64,000 bases of DNA from Clostridiales bacterium. Lineage in GTDB: Bacteria; Bacillota; Clostridia; Lachnospirales; Lachnospiraceae. Shown here piece after piece: positions 16,909 through 24,905 of this stretch. The number at the start of each line of letters is the position of its first letter. Within the stretch, counting starts at the first letter, position 1. Location: positions 35,174 to 99,173 of the forward strand of contig JAQXKO010000019.1 of the NCBI GenBank assembly GCA_029010495.1. The letters run 5' to 3'. A program made the position numbers and the translations under genes. Below the pieces are notes generated by a model. The model was not told where the DNA came from, ran no database searches, and saw only the letters and a list, made by a program, of their open reading frames with translations.

Positions 16909-18824
16909 ATAAATGCACCTCCTATTGATGCAACAATTGAAACGATAACCAATACAGAGCTAATGACGGTGCAGGTCTTTGATAATACCTTTTCACCAAA
17001 AATATCCTCCATGTACCAGTTTGAAATCTCAACCTTTGTTTCAGTGCCGTATGAGTTGACAAAATATTCACCGTCCTGTCTGTTAACGCCTGCAACATAT
17101 GAAGGAACGATATTCATCACAACATCCTTTGTCATAAAGTAGATAATTGCCGGAACGATAATTATGGCTCCCACAAGAACTGCCATGATAATTATATTAC
17201 CATCTGATAAGAAAGAAACATCTCCACCAAATACTTCGATAATATATTTAACTATGAAGGTTTCCGAAATAACATTAAACAGTGCGCATAATCCTATGGC
17301 AAGAATTACATGGACAAACATTGAAAAATACTGTCCCTTTGATGTTTTGTCCTCCTCTTTCTTTGCCGAGGAGCCTGATGAAACAATTCTGCACAACCAT
17401 TTTGTCCAGTAAAGAAGCGTTGTGGAGCTGCCGAATGCAAGTATTATGACAAGAATTACATTGTAGGCGGAGGAATCGACAAATGCCTTAAGTGCAGCCC
17501 ACTTAAATATAAGCATACCGAATGGTGCCAGATACATTGCAACTATACCGACAATCATAATGAATGCCAGCTTACGATATCTGACAACAAGACCCGACAT
17601 ATCCTCAACATCCCTTGAATGTGTTGAGTTTTCGATTGCACCCACACACTGAAAGAGCATTGACTTTGTAACCGCATGAAAAATGATAAGGAACATTGCG
17701 GCCCATACTGTTGCCTTTGTACCTACTCCGGCACATGTAACAATAAGACCGAGATTTGAAATTGTTGAATACGCCAGCACCTTTTTGCCGTCGCTTACGG
17801 TTATTGCAAGCATTGAAGCAATAAGGAAGGTAAATGCACCGACCGCAGACACGCCGAAGCCTGCCGCATTTCCGCAAAGAGCAGGTGAAAGTCTTAAAAG
17901 CAGATAACATCCCGCCTTAACCATTGTTGCGCTGTGAAGAAGCGCGGATGAAGGAGTAGGTGCCACCATGGCGCCGAGAAGCCAGGACGAAAACGGAAGC
18001 TGAGCCGACTTTGTAAGCGCCGCAAAGCTAAGCAGCATCACGGGTACAAGCACCTTTTTGTCACTAACGGCAACCATTTCGATAAGATCAAGGTTTTTAT
18101 ATATGAATGCAACCATCACTATGGCAACGGCAAAGCCAAAGCCGCCGAGAAGATTCATCCATAAAGCCCTGAATGAATTATTAACCGCTTCCTCCGTTTT
18201 GGTATATCCGATAAGAAGGAAGGAACATACTGAGGTAATTTCCCAGAAAAGGAATATCCATATAAGATTTGCGGACAGTACAAGACCGAACATAGCCCCC
18301 AGAAATACGAATAAAAGAGCAGTGAAATAATTAACTCTCTTCCTCACCTCCGTATGATGCTCATGATATCCCTTCATGTAATTAATTGAATATATAACGA
18401 TAAGTCCGCCTATCACGCCTATTATCAGACACATAAGCACCGAAAAACGGTCTGCTCTTATATGAGCCGTATGCTTTATTCCCTCGCAGCAGATTTCCGT
18501 ATAAATACACATTGCCGTAGGAATAATCGAAAGAAGCATGACAGGGTATTTTTTGTATTTAATACAAAGTGTACATACAAGAAGCATCAGAAAAACCTCT
18601 GCTCCCATCATCACCATGTCAACAGTGTGAGTGTTGACAAACAGAAGTCCCGTACGCGAGCCGTTTGAAATAAAGTCAAATGCCACAAATCCGGTCAAGA
18701 TCCAGATTGCCACGACAAAAACTGTAGCAAGGGCCTTGCGGACATTGTCATTTGTCATAAGAAAAATAATACATGCTGCCACAAAAGGGAAGCAAATCAG
18801 GTAAGGAATATACTCCATATCCAT
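16902..18824 (-). CDS. echA: Ech hydrogenase antiporter-like membrane subunit (NuoL-like)
   Basis: A 640-residue NuoL/MrpA-like protein with about 16 transmembrane helices, the ion-translocating arm of the hydrogenase. Family landmarks are FFLFWEITSVCSFLLIG near residue 190, LTKSAQLPFSSWLLGAM near 270 with the channel Lys, and APTPSSALLHSATMVKAG near 285. The C-terminal part has extra helices. It moves H+ or Na+ outward when H2 is formed; which ion cannot be read. It lies 12 nt after the AEC transporter gene, and overlaps echB. Confidence 0.94.
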   Translation of the reverse strand: MDMEYIPYLICFPFVAACIIFLMTNDNVRKALATVFVVAIWILTGFVAFDFISNGSRTGLLFVNTHTVDMVMMGAEVFLMLLVCTLCIKYKKYPVMLLSIIPTAMCIYTEICCEGIKHTAHIRADRFSVLMCLIIGVIGGLIVIYSINYMKGYHEHHTEVRKRVNYFTALLFVFLGAMFGLVLSANLIWIFLFWEITSVCSFLLIGYTKTEEAVNNSFRALWMNLLGGFGFAVAIVMVAFIYKNLDLIEMVAVSDKKVLVPVMLLSFAALTKSAQLPFSSWLLGAMVAPTPSSALLHSATMVKAGCYLLLRLSPALCGNAAGFGVSAVGAFTFLIASMLAITVSDGKKVLAYSTISNLGLIVTCAGVGTKATVWAAMFLIIFHAVTKSMLFQCVGAIENSTHSRDVEDMSGLVVRYRKLAFIMIVGIVAMYLAPFGMLIFKWAALKAFVDSSAYNVILVIILAFGSSTTLLYWTKWLCRIVSSGSSAKKEEDKTSKGQYFSMFVHVILAIGLCALFNVISETFIVKYIIEVFGGDVSFLSDGNIIIMAVLVGAIIIVPAIIYFMTKDVVMNIVPSYVAGVNRQDGEYFVNSYGTETKVEISNWYMEDIFGEKVLSKTCTVISSVLVIVSIVASIGGAFIW

Positions 18825-18836
18825 CCTCCATTTTGC

Positions 18837-19790
18837 CTATATAAGGCCGTTTATCTTTAATATGTATACCCAGACGGTAAGCGTCACCGCCGACAAAAGA
18901 GTTGTAAGCATAACAATGGATGAAGTCAGCACCTCATCATTGTCCATATTTTTTGCCATGATATAACAGGCCACCGTCGTAGGCGAGCCTGACATGGTAA
19001 GCACCGCTATAAGCTGCGGTCCGTTAAAGCCCATATAAATTGCTGCCGGCATAAATACCGAGGGCAGAAGTACAAGCTTTATAAAACTTGCCGCAAGCGC
19101 AGGCTTGATTCCGGCAAAGGCCTTCTTAAGATCAAAGCTCGCACCTACAACAAGAAGAGCCATCGGTGAAGCGGTCTGTCCCAGAGAATTAAGAACCTTA
19201 TACGGAACAACAGGTATCTCAATTCGGAAAATTGCAAGAAGCATTCCGGCAAATACAGAAATGATAAGCGGATTAACTGCAATTCCCTTTAATACATCAA
19301 TCGCACTCTGCCCAAGACTTTTTGTTCTGTCGCGATGCTTTGCTCCGAGTGTCAGAAATATTACCGAAAACACATTATAAAGCGGCACGCTTGCCATTAT
19401 CATCATGGCTGTCATGCCGGAATCACCGAATATATTATTGGCAAAGGCTACTCCGAGAACTGCTGCAGAGCCTCTTGCGGAAGACATTGCAAATGCACCA
19501 ATCCGGTCCTTGTCCTTCATAAATAAAAGCGTTCCCGCATATATCAGAACAAACATTATTATGGTTCCGAAAAAACAGAACAGGACAAATTTCCATGAAA
19601 AGCCGGACGAAATATCTGTTTTTGCAACGTCAAGCATAAGCATGGCCGGTAATGTTACCTTAAAGCAGAATCTGTCACAGTCCTTAATAAATTCATCGCT
19701 GAAAAAGCCAATTTTCCTAAATATATAACCTGCCAGAATTATCAGAAAAACAGGAAGTGTTGAATATAAGCTGAATAAAAAATTATTCAA
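18837..19790 (-). CDS. AEC-family permease (auxin efflux carrier / malate-type)
   Basis: A 317-residue, about ten-helix transporter of the AEC family (PF03547), with LPVFLIILAGYIFRKIGFF at the start and GASFDLKKAFAGIKPAL in the second half. Characterised bacterial members move malate, malonate or other organic acids. The start codon is TTG (19788-19790) with GAGGTGA 6 nt upstream. It is the first gene on the ech transcript and ends 12 nt before echA, so it is probably co-expressed with the hydrogenase. Substrate is unknown; an organic acid linked to fermentation is a reasonable guess only. Confidence 0.85.
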   Translation of the reverse strand: MNNFLFSLYSTLPVFLIILAGYIFRKIGFFSDEFIKDCDRFCFKVTLPAMLMLDVAKTDISSGFSWKFVLFCFFGTIIMFVLIYAGTLLFMKDKDRIGAFAMSSARGSAAVLGVAFANNIFGDSGMTAMMIMASVPLYNVFSVIFLTLGAKHRDRTKSLGQSAIDVLKGIAVNPLIISVFAGMLLAIFRIEIPVVPYKVLNSLGQTASPMALLVVGASFDLKKAFAGIKPALAASFIKLVLLPSVFMPAAIYMGFNGPQLIAVLTMSGSPTTVACYIMAKNMDNDEVLTSSIVMLTTLLSAVTLTVWVYILKINGLI

Positions 19791-19838
19791 AAAAAGTCAC
19801 CTCGACATAATAACCCATAATTATGAATACTATTCTAC

Positions 19839-19867
19839 ATTATAACAGATGTTAAATAAAATGTCAC
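19839..19867 (-). promoter_or_regulatory. Promoter of the AEC-ech-hyp operon
   Basis: GTGACA, 17 nt, TATAAT on the minus strand, about 45 nt before the TTG start of the AEC gene. No other convincing promoter was seen between here and hypE. Confidence 0.55.
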
Positions 19868-19913
19868 ACAAAATTTGACATACACAACTGATTTTAAATA
19901 TATTTATAACAAA

Positions 19914-19951
19914 AATAATGGCGTAATGTAAGGATACATTACGCCATTATT
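19914..19951 (-). terminator. Terminator of the thioesterase gene
   Basis: A 17-bp stem (AATAATGGCGTAATGTA and its complement) with a 4-nt loop, 16 nt past the thioesterase stop, followed by TTTTTG on the minus strand. It isolates the thioesterase from the ech promoter. Confidence 0.75.
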
Positions 19952-19966
19952 AATATTATTTAAAAA

Positions 19967-20401
19967 TCAACCCAGATGAAAACCGTTACACTGTGCATAT
20001 GCAAGCTTCTTGCCCTTTGAATCGAGAATTTCCACATGATATAAACATGTGCTTCTGCCATCCTTTATGCACACAGCCTTTGCAAAAAGCTCATTGTCGT
20101 CAGTGTTGCCGACGTAAGTAATATTGCAGCTTGAAGCCACTGTTTTTACGCCGCCTTCATTTGAAGCAACAGAAAATGCGAAATCCATGAGAGTAAACAT
20201 TGCTCCGCCCATTATTCCTCCGTAGCCGTTACGGTGCATATCATTGCAGTGCATGACTGCCCTGCAATACCCTTTGCCAACCTCAAGAATCTCACAGCCC
20301 GACATGGTTGCATACTTATCCTTTTTAAAAAAGTCCTTCAATTCTTCAAGTCTTTTGTCTGATACGGGCTGCTCGCAGCTCACTTCTGAAAACATATCCA
20401 T
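19967..20401 (-). CDS. PaaI-family hotdog thioesterase
   Basis: A 144-residue hotdog-fold protein of the PaaI/YdiI thioesterase group, which hydrolyses acyl- or aryl-CoA. The signature RNGYGGIMGGAMFTLMD near residue 75 matches the family HGG-type turn (here GYGG in place of HGG), followed by SCNITYVGN. GGAGG precedes the ATG by 8 nt. It is monocistronic, with a strong terminator. Substrate is not readable; replacement of the usual His in the motif leaves catalytic details uncertain. Confidence 0.82.
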   Translation of the reverse strand: MDMFSEVSCEQPVSDKRLEELKDFFKKDKYATMSGCEILEVGKGYCRAVMHCNDMHRNGYGGIMGGAMFTLMDFAFSVASNEGGVKTVASSCNITYVGNTDDNELFAKAVCIKDGRSTCLYHVEILDSKGKKLAYAQCNGFHLG

Positions 20402-20486
20402 ATTTATACCTCCGAAAAACAGTATTCATATTTCTTTTAATAATATCAGACCGCCGCAATATGAAACGGTTTCTTATTACCGATAT

Positions 20487-21347
20487 TTATTCTTCTGCCT
20501 TATGATTATTAAGATACCATTTTACTGCCGCAATGGCGATAATTATAGTATACCCGATATAGCTGTAAACATCCGCCAGCTGTCCGAGAAACAAGAATCC
20601 GAGAATAGCAGCAAATACCACCTGCGAATAATCAAATACTGATATTTCCTTTGCCGGAGCATGCTGGTATGCGGCAGTTATACTGAACTGGCCGCCTGTC
20701 GCAGCCGCGCCCGCAAGTAACAGCATCACAAGCTGATATGTACTTATCGGTTTATATGCCAAAATCATAAATGGCAATGTCACAATTGTCGAAAAGCAGG
20801 AAAAGAAAAATACAATATTGCTTCCCTTTTCGCCCCTAAGACCGAGCTTTCTGATAAATGTATATGCCAGTCCGGCAAACATTCCGCCTACAAATCCGAT
20901 TACTGCAGGCAGACAGGCAATATTAAAGGAAGGCTTTACTATAAACAAAGCTCCCGAAAATGCGACTGCCAGTATAGCTATATCCTGAAGCTTTGGCTTT
21001 TCACTTAAAATCCAAATTGAAAACAGTGTTGAAAAAAACGGTGAAAGCTTGTTTAACATGGACGCATCGGAAATATCAAGCATGTCAATCGCATAAAAAT
21101 TACAAAAAATACCTATCGTTCCGCAGACTGCTCTGCAGAAAATATATTTCATATTTCCTTCTCCGACGTGAAAGCCTTCTTTTGACCTTATTATGGTTAT
21201 AAAGGATATAAGAATTGCAACCAGATTTCTGAAAAATGATTTTTCATAAAAAGGAAGCTCTCCCGCAAGCCTTACAAACAAATTCATAAGTGCAAAGAAA
21301 AATGCCGCGGAAATAATATATAATATTCCCAGTTTCTTACTGTTCAT
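20487..21347 (-). CDS. EamA-family (DMT superfamily) transporter
   Basis: A 286-residue drug/metabolite transporter with ten predicted helices in two EamA repeats; the second repeat starts near residue 150 (AVIGFVGGMFAGLAYTFIRK). Members export amino acids or other metabolites. The ATG at 21347 overlaps the proC stop (TGATG), so the two are translationally coupled and the gene sits in a proline-synthesis operon; export of proline or a related metabolite is possible but unproven. Confidence 0.85.
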   Translation of the reverse strand: MNSKKLGILYIISAAFFFALMNLFVRLAGELPFYEKSFFRNLVAILISFITIIRSKEGFHVGEGNMKYIFCRAVCGTIGIFCNFYAIDMLDISDASMLNKLSPFFSTLFSIWILSEKPKLQDIAILAVAFSGALFIVKPSFNIACLPAVIGFVGGMFAGLAYTFIRKLGLRGEKGSNIVFFFSCFSTIVTLPFMILAYKPISTYQLVMLLLAGAAATGGQFSITAAYQHAPAKEISVFDYSQVVFAAILGFLFLGQLADVYSYIGYTIIIAIAAVKWYLNNHKAEE

Positions 21348-22147
21348 CAACCGAGTCCCTTCGTTCTGTCATAGCTTGCACATACCGCATCCATAAGTGC
21401 ATTTCTGAAGCCGTCCCTTTCAAGTGCGTGAACACCTGCTATTGTAGAGCCACCCGGGCTGCATACAGCATCCTTTAAAGCTCCCGGATGCTCACCTCTT
21501 TCCAGAAGAAGCGCGGAAGCACCCATAACCGTATTGGCCGCATATGCAATTGCTTTATCACGCTTAAGTCCGCACTGTACCGCTCCGTCAGCCAGAGCCT
21601 CGATTGCCATATAGACAAATGCAGGACCACAGCCTGATAAGGCAGAGCCGGCATCCATAAGCTTTTCATCAATATCATCAACAAGACCGGCCTGTGCAAA
21701 ATCACTCTTAAATTCTTCAAACTCCTCATCTGATACAAGATCATTTCTGCATGCAAGGACAACACCTTTTCCTATTTCAACGGGAGTATTCGGCATGATT
21801 CTGATTACGGGAGCACCGCCACCGAGCGCCCCGGCTATCCTGTCCGTATCCACGCCGGCCGCCATGGATACGATAATATACCTGTCTGTACGCGTACAAA
21901 GGATGTCTTTTAAGTCCTCCAATAATCCCATAAGCATCTGCGGCTTTACGCCCAGAACAATATATTTTGATTCGGCCGCTGTCAAAAGGCTTCCCACTTT
22001 GCAGCCTGTAAGTGCTGCGAGAGCCTGCGCCTTTTCTGCAGTTCTGTTATTGACGATAACCTCTGATGGAGATATCTGCCTGCATACAGCCTTTACAAGC
22101 GCCGAACCCATATTCCCCGTTCCGATAAATCCGTACTTTGTTTTCAT
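21347..22147 (-). CDS. proC: Pyrroline-5-carboxylate reductase
   Basis: A 266-residue ProC that reduces 1-pyrroline-5-carboxylate to proline with NAD(P)H. The Rossmann motif YGFIGTGNMGSALV opens the chain, and the substrate-site stretch MDAGSALSGCGPAFVYM and CSPGGSTIAGVHAL are complete. The start at 22147 has AGAGG 6 nt upstream; a longer frame-open start at 22180 lacks a site. It lies 56 nt after proB and overlaps the EamA gene. proA is not in this cluster. Confidence 0.95.
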   Translation of the reverse strand: MKTKYGFIGTGNMGSALVKAVCRQISPSEVIVNNRTAEKAQALAALTGCKVGSLLTAAESKYIVLGVKPQMLMGLLEDLKDILCTRTDRYIIVSMAAGVDTDRIAGALGGGAPVIRIMPNTPVEIGKGVVLACRNDLVSDEEFEEFKSDFAQAGLVDDIDEKLMDAGSALSGCGPAFVYMAIEALADGAVQCGLKRDKAIAYAANTVMGASALLLERGEHPGALKDAVCSPGGSTIAGVHALERDGFRNALMDAVCASYDRTKGLG

Positions 22148-22203
22148 ATTTACCTCTTTCCACCCCGGCGGGCAAAGCATATTTTTCGAAAAGTCACTTC
22201 ATA

Positions 22204-22971
22204 CTATTTAGCAGCATGGAATCTTGTGCCTCTCTTCTTTCCTTCAACAATATCATAGAGATATTCAGGCTTATCACCGTTAGTAATAACCATATCTATT
22301 CCGGCGCTCATGGCAAGCTTTGCAGCACTTATCTTTGTTGCCATGCCGCCCGTACCAAGGCTTGTACCTGCCCCGCCGGCAATTTTCTCAATTTCTTCAT
22401 TTATCTCATAAACATCATAAATTATCTCTGCCTCGGCATTTTTATGAGGGTCCTCGGTAAAGAGTCCGTCAATGTCGGACAGGAGGATAAGAAGGTCTGC
22501 TCCGCAGGTGCGTGCGACAAGCGATGCAAGTGTGTCATTATCACCAATACTGATTTCTGCAGTTGAGACCGTATCGTTTTCATTAATAATAGGTAAAGCT
22601 CCGAGCTCAAGAAGTCTTGAAACCGTATTGACGAAATTTCTGTTTCGTATTTCATCATTTGTATCCTCTGATGTGAGGAGAATCTGACCTACAGTGTGGC
22701 GGTATTCCGAGAAAAGCTTATCATAGGTATACATCAGCTCACACTGTCCGACTGCGGCAGCCGCCTGCTTGGTCTGCATATCATCCGGTCTTCCCGGAAG
22801 CAGAAGCTTACCCGCACCCATACCAATGGCTCCCGACGAAACCAGAATAACCTCGTTGCCGGCATTTTTTATATCACTTATTATCTTACAAAGCTCCTCC
22901 ACAAGACGTATATTGAGTCTGCCGGTCTTGTGTGCAAGAGTTGATGTGCCTACCTTAATTACTATTCTCAT
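22204..22971 (-). CDS. proB: Glutamate 5-kinase (PUA-less)
   Basis: A 255-residue amino-acid kinase catalysing the first step of proline synthesis. VIKVGTSTLAHKTG and ILVSSGAIGMGAGKL are the phosphate-binding segments, followed by INENDTVSTAEISIGDNDTL and GTGGMATKISAAKLA. It stops after the kinase domain, so the C-terminal PUA domain of the E. coli enzyme is missing, as in many Firmicutes. ATG 22971 has AAGGAGAAGGA upstream; longer in-frame starts look untranslated. Confidence 0.95.
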   Translation of the reverse strand: MRIVIKVGTSTLAHKTGRLNIRLVEELCKIISDIKNAGNEVILVSSGAIGMGAGKLLLPGRPDDMQTKQAAAAVGQCELMYTYDKLFSEYRHTVGQILLTSEDTNDEIRNRNFVNTVSRLLELGALPIINENDTVSTAEISIGDNDTLASLVARTCGADLLILLSDIDGLFTEDPHKNAEAEIIYDVYEINEEIEKIAGGAGTSLGTGGMATKISAAKLAMSAGIDMVITNGDKPEYLYDIVEGKKRGTRFHAAK

Positions 22972-23010
22972 AAATAATCCTTCTCCTTTGAAGATGCATA
23001 TACATTCACT

Positions 23011-23039
23011 AGTATATAGCCATATTCGGCAAATGTAAA
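23011..23039 (-). promoter_or_regulatory. Promoter of proB-proC-EamA
   Basis: TTTACA, 17 nt, TATACT on the minus strand, about 40 nt before the proB start. Confidence 0.5.
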
Positions 23040-23090
23040 GAGAAAGGCAATATTTTACACGCATATTGCACTCTGTGAACAATATCAAAA

Positions 23091-23148
23091 AGGCTCCTTT
23101 GCGTGCTGATATGTACAATCATGAACATACCAAAGCTGCAAAAGAGCC
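23091..23148 (-). terminator. Terminator of the ArsB/NhaD-like gene
   Basis: GGCTCTTTTGCAGC near 23148 pairs with a copy ending GCAAAGGAGCC, with a long internal loop; TTTTTGAT follows on the minus strand. It lies 20 nt past the antiporter stop. Confidence 0.6.
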
Positions 23149-23168
23149 GAATATATTATACCGGATTA

Positions 23169-24536
23169 TTAAATTGCATATCTGACAATAAGCATTATTG
23201 TTGCTATAAGAAGTGTCAATATTGTAGCCGGAGCCGCAACGGAGCAATATTTTTTCCAGCTTATAGGATGACCCTCTCTGGCTGCAATTGACGTGCCGAC
23301 TACATTGGCAGATGCACCGATAGGTGTACCGTTACCGCCGATATCCGTACCGATTGCAAGCGTCCATGCCAGAGTTCTGAGCATCGGATCAGAGGTCGCA
23401 AGACCCTTTATTACAGGAACCATTGTTGCCGCAAAAGGAATATTATCAACAAATGCCGATGCGATTGCAGATACCCAGAGGATAATAATAATCATAGGGA
23501 TAAGGCTACCGCCGCTAATCTTCTCAATGAATTTTGCTATATATTCAAGCACGCCTGTCTGCTCGAGGCCGCCAACTACAACAAATAGTCCGATAAAGAA
23601 AAGTATGGTTGTATAGTCAAGTCTTTTAATAATTGACAAGGCCTTTTTTGGCGATTCGATTATAACTGATGCAATTACGGAAAGAATCGCTGCAATTACA
23701 CCGATTGATGCAACAGAAAGCCCTGTCTGTGCATGAGTAACAAGCAATACCACACAAATAAAAAATATTATACAGCTGACAATAAAATAAAGCTTATTTG
23801 TAATTGCCTCAGAAGGATTTGGATATACTATGTCAGTAGGTCTGTTCGCCTCGCTGGCCTTAAGCTCCTTTCTGCACACAAGGTAAAAATAAAGCAAAAG
23901 TACAATTCCGGAAACAAATGCAATTAATCCCGTATTGGTAAGGAAATCAAAGAATGTATATCCAAGACCCGTACCTATAATAATGTTAGGCGGATCACCG
24001 CTCATTGTAGCACTTCCGCCCACATTTGACATGAAAATTTCTGCCAGAATAATCGGAACAGGATCAAATTTTAATATTTTCGCAAGCTCAACGGATACTG
24101 CAGCAAGAAACAGAATAACCGTAATACTGTCAATAAACATTGATAATACCGCAGACATAATCATAAATGATATGAACAAAGGTATAATTTTATAATTAAC
24201 AATCTGGGCCAGCTTAAGGCAGAGCCAGCGGAAGAAACCTGCGTCACCCATACCTTCAACCATAAGCATCATTCCTGCTATAAAGATAATCGTAGCCCAG
24301 TTAATACCTGTGGCCGACTCCTCAGCATGATGTCCCGGCACCCAGAATTGTGATGTAAATATACTCTTGAAGTTAAGTGTTTCAATTATTGCGTCCATGC
24401 TATGCATGCAAATACCGAATACCACGATAAGCACAAGTGCTCCGCCCACAAGAGCCGGAATATGTCTTTCAACACGTCCCCGGATAATTACTCCAAACAT
24501 AGCAAGGAAAATAATGATTGCGCATACTGTTGCCAT
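23169..24536 (-). CDS. ArsB/NhaD-family ion transporter
   Basis: A 455-residue membrane protein of the ion transporter (IT) superfamily with about 11 helices. NVGGSATMSGDPPNIIIG near residue 175 and the C-terminal DIGGNGTPIGASANVVG are the two matching re-entrant motifs of the SLC13/ArsB/NhaD group. NhaD members exchange Na+ for H+, ArsB exports arsenite, and others carry dicarboxylates; the sequence alone does not decide. The GGDPPN/GGNGTPIG pair fits NhaD or the P-protein type. ATG 24536 is chosen for GGAGGAGG upstream. Monocistronic, with its own terminator. Confidence 0.85.
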   Translation of the reverse strand: MATVCAIIIFLAMFGVIIRGRVERHIPALVGGALVLIVVFGICMHSMDAIIETLNFKSIFTSQFWVPGHHAEESATGINWATIIFIAGMMLMVEGMGDAGFFRWLCLKLAQIVNYKIIPLFISFMIMSAVLSMFIDSITVILFLAAVSVELAKILKFDPVPIILAEIFMSNVGGSATMSGDPPNIIIGTGLGYTFFDFLTNTGLIAFVSGIVLLLYFYLVCRKELKASEANRPTDIVYPNPSEAITNKLYFIVSCIIFFICVVLLVTHAQTGLSVASIGVIAAILSVIASVIIESPKKALSIIKRLDYTTILFFIGLFVVVGGLEQTGVLEYIAKFIEKISGGSLIPMIIIILWVSAIASAFVDNIPFAATMVPVIKGLATSDPMLRTLAWTLAIGTDIGGNGTPIGASANVVGTSIAAREGHPISWKKYCSVAAPATILTLLIATIMLIVRYAI

Positions 24537-24586
24537 ATCATTTCCTCCTCCTGAATACATATTTTAATCTTTTTTACAACGCCCCT

Positions 24587-24615
24587 ATTTTAATTCATTT
24601 TTTTTGTTTTTGCAA
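24587..24615 (-). promoter_or_regulatory. Promoter of the ArsB/NhaD-like gene
   Basis: TTGCAA, 17 nt, TAAAAT on the minus strand. It lies in the 369-nt AT-rich divergent region 24537-24905, where otherwise only the plus-strand promoter was found. Confidence 0.5.
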
Positions 24616-24823
24616 TGAGGTTATTAATTAAATAATTACCAAATTTTTCATCAAAATAAGTATTTGTTTGTACATTTTTTCTTCAAACGGCAAAAACAAC
24701 GATAATACATCATTAAAATAGGTAAACCATCCGTTTTCAGTATTAAGGATTATAAGCCATTTGACACAAAAATTTATATTTTCGACAGTAATTCCCATGA
24801 TTATTAAGAGTGGCTTAAAACAC

Positions 24824-24853
24824 TTGACTAAAGCATAAATTTATGTGTAAAGT
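24824..24853 (+). promoter_or_regulatory. Promoter of the ParB-like/BMP fusion gene
   Basis: TTGACT, 18 nt, TAAAGT on the plus strand, about 50 nt before the TTG start. A second TTGACA at about 24759 has no good -10 partner. Confidence 0.45.
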
Positions 24854-24905
24854 ATAGCCAAGAACAAAGAATTTGAACAAATCACGTAATAACAGGAGGT
24901 TATCA

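Noticed and set aside
14089..18824. Respiratory complex I fragment
   Set aside because: The large subunit retains both CxxC pairs for nickel, hyp genes follow, and NADH-module genes are absent; this is a group 4 hydrogenase.
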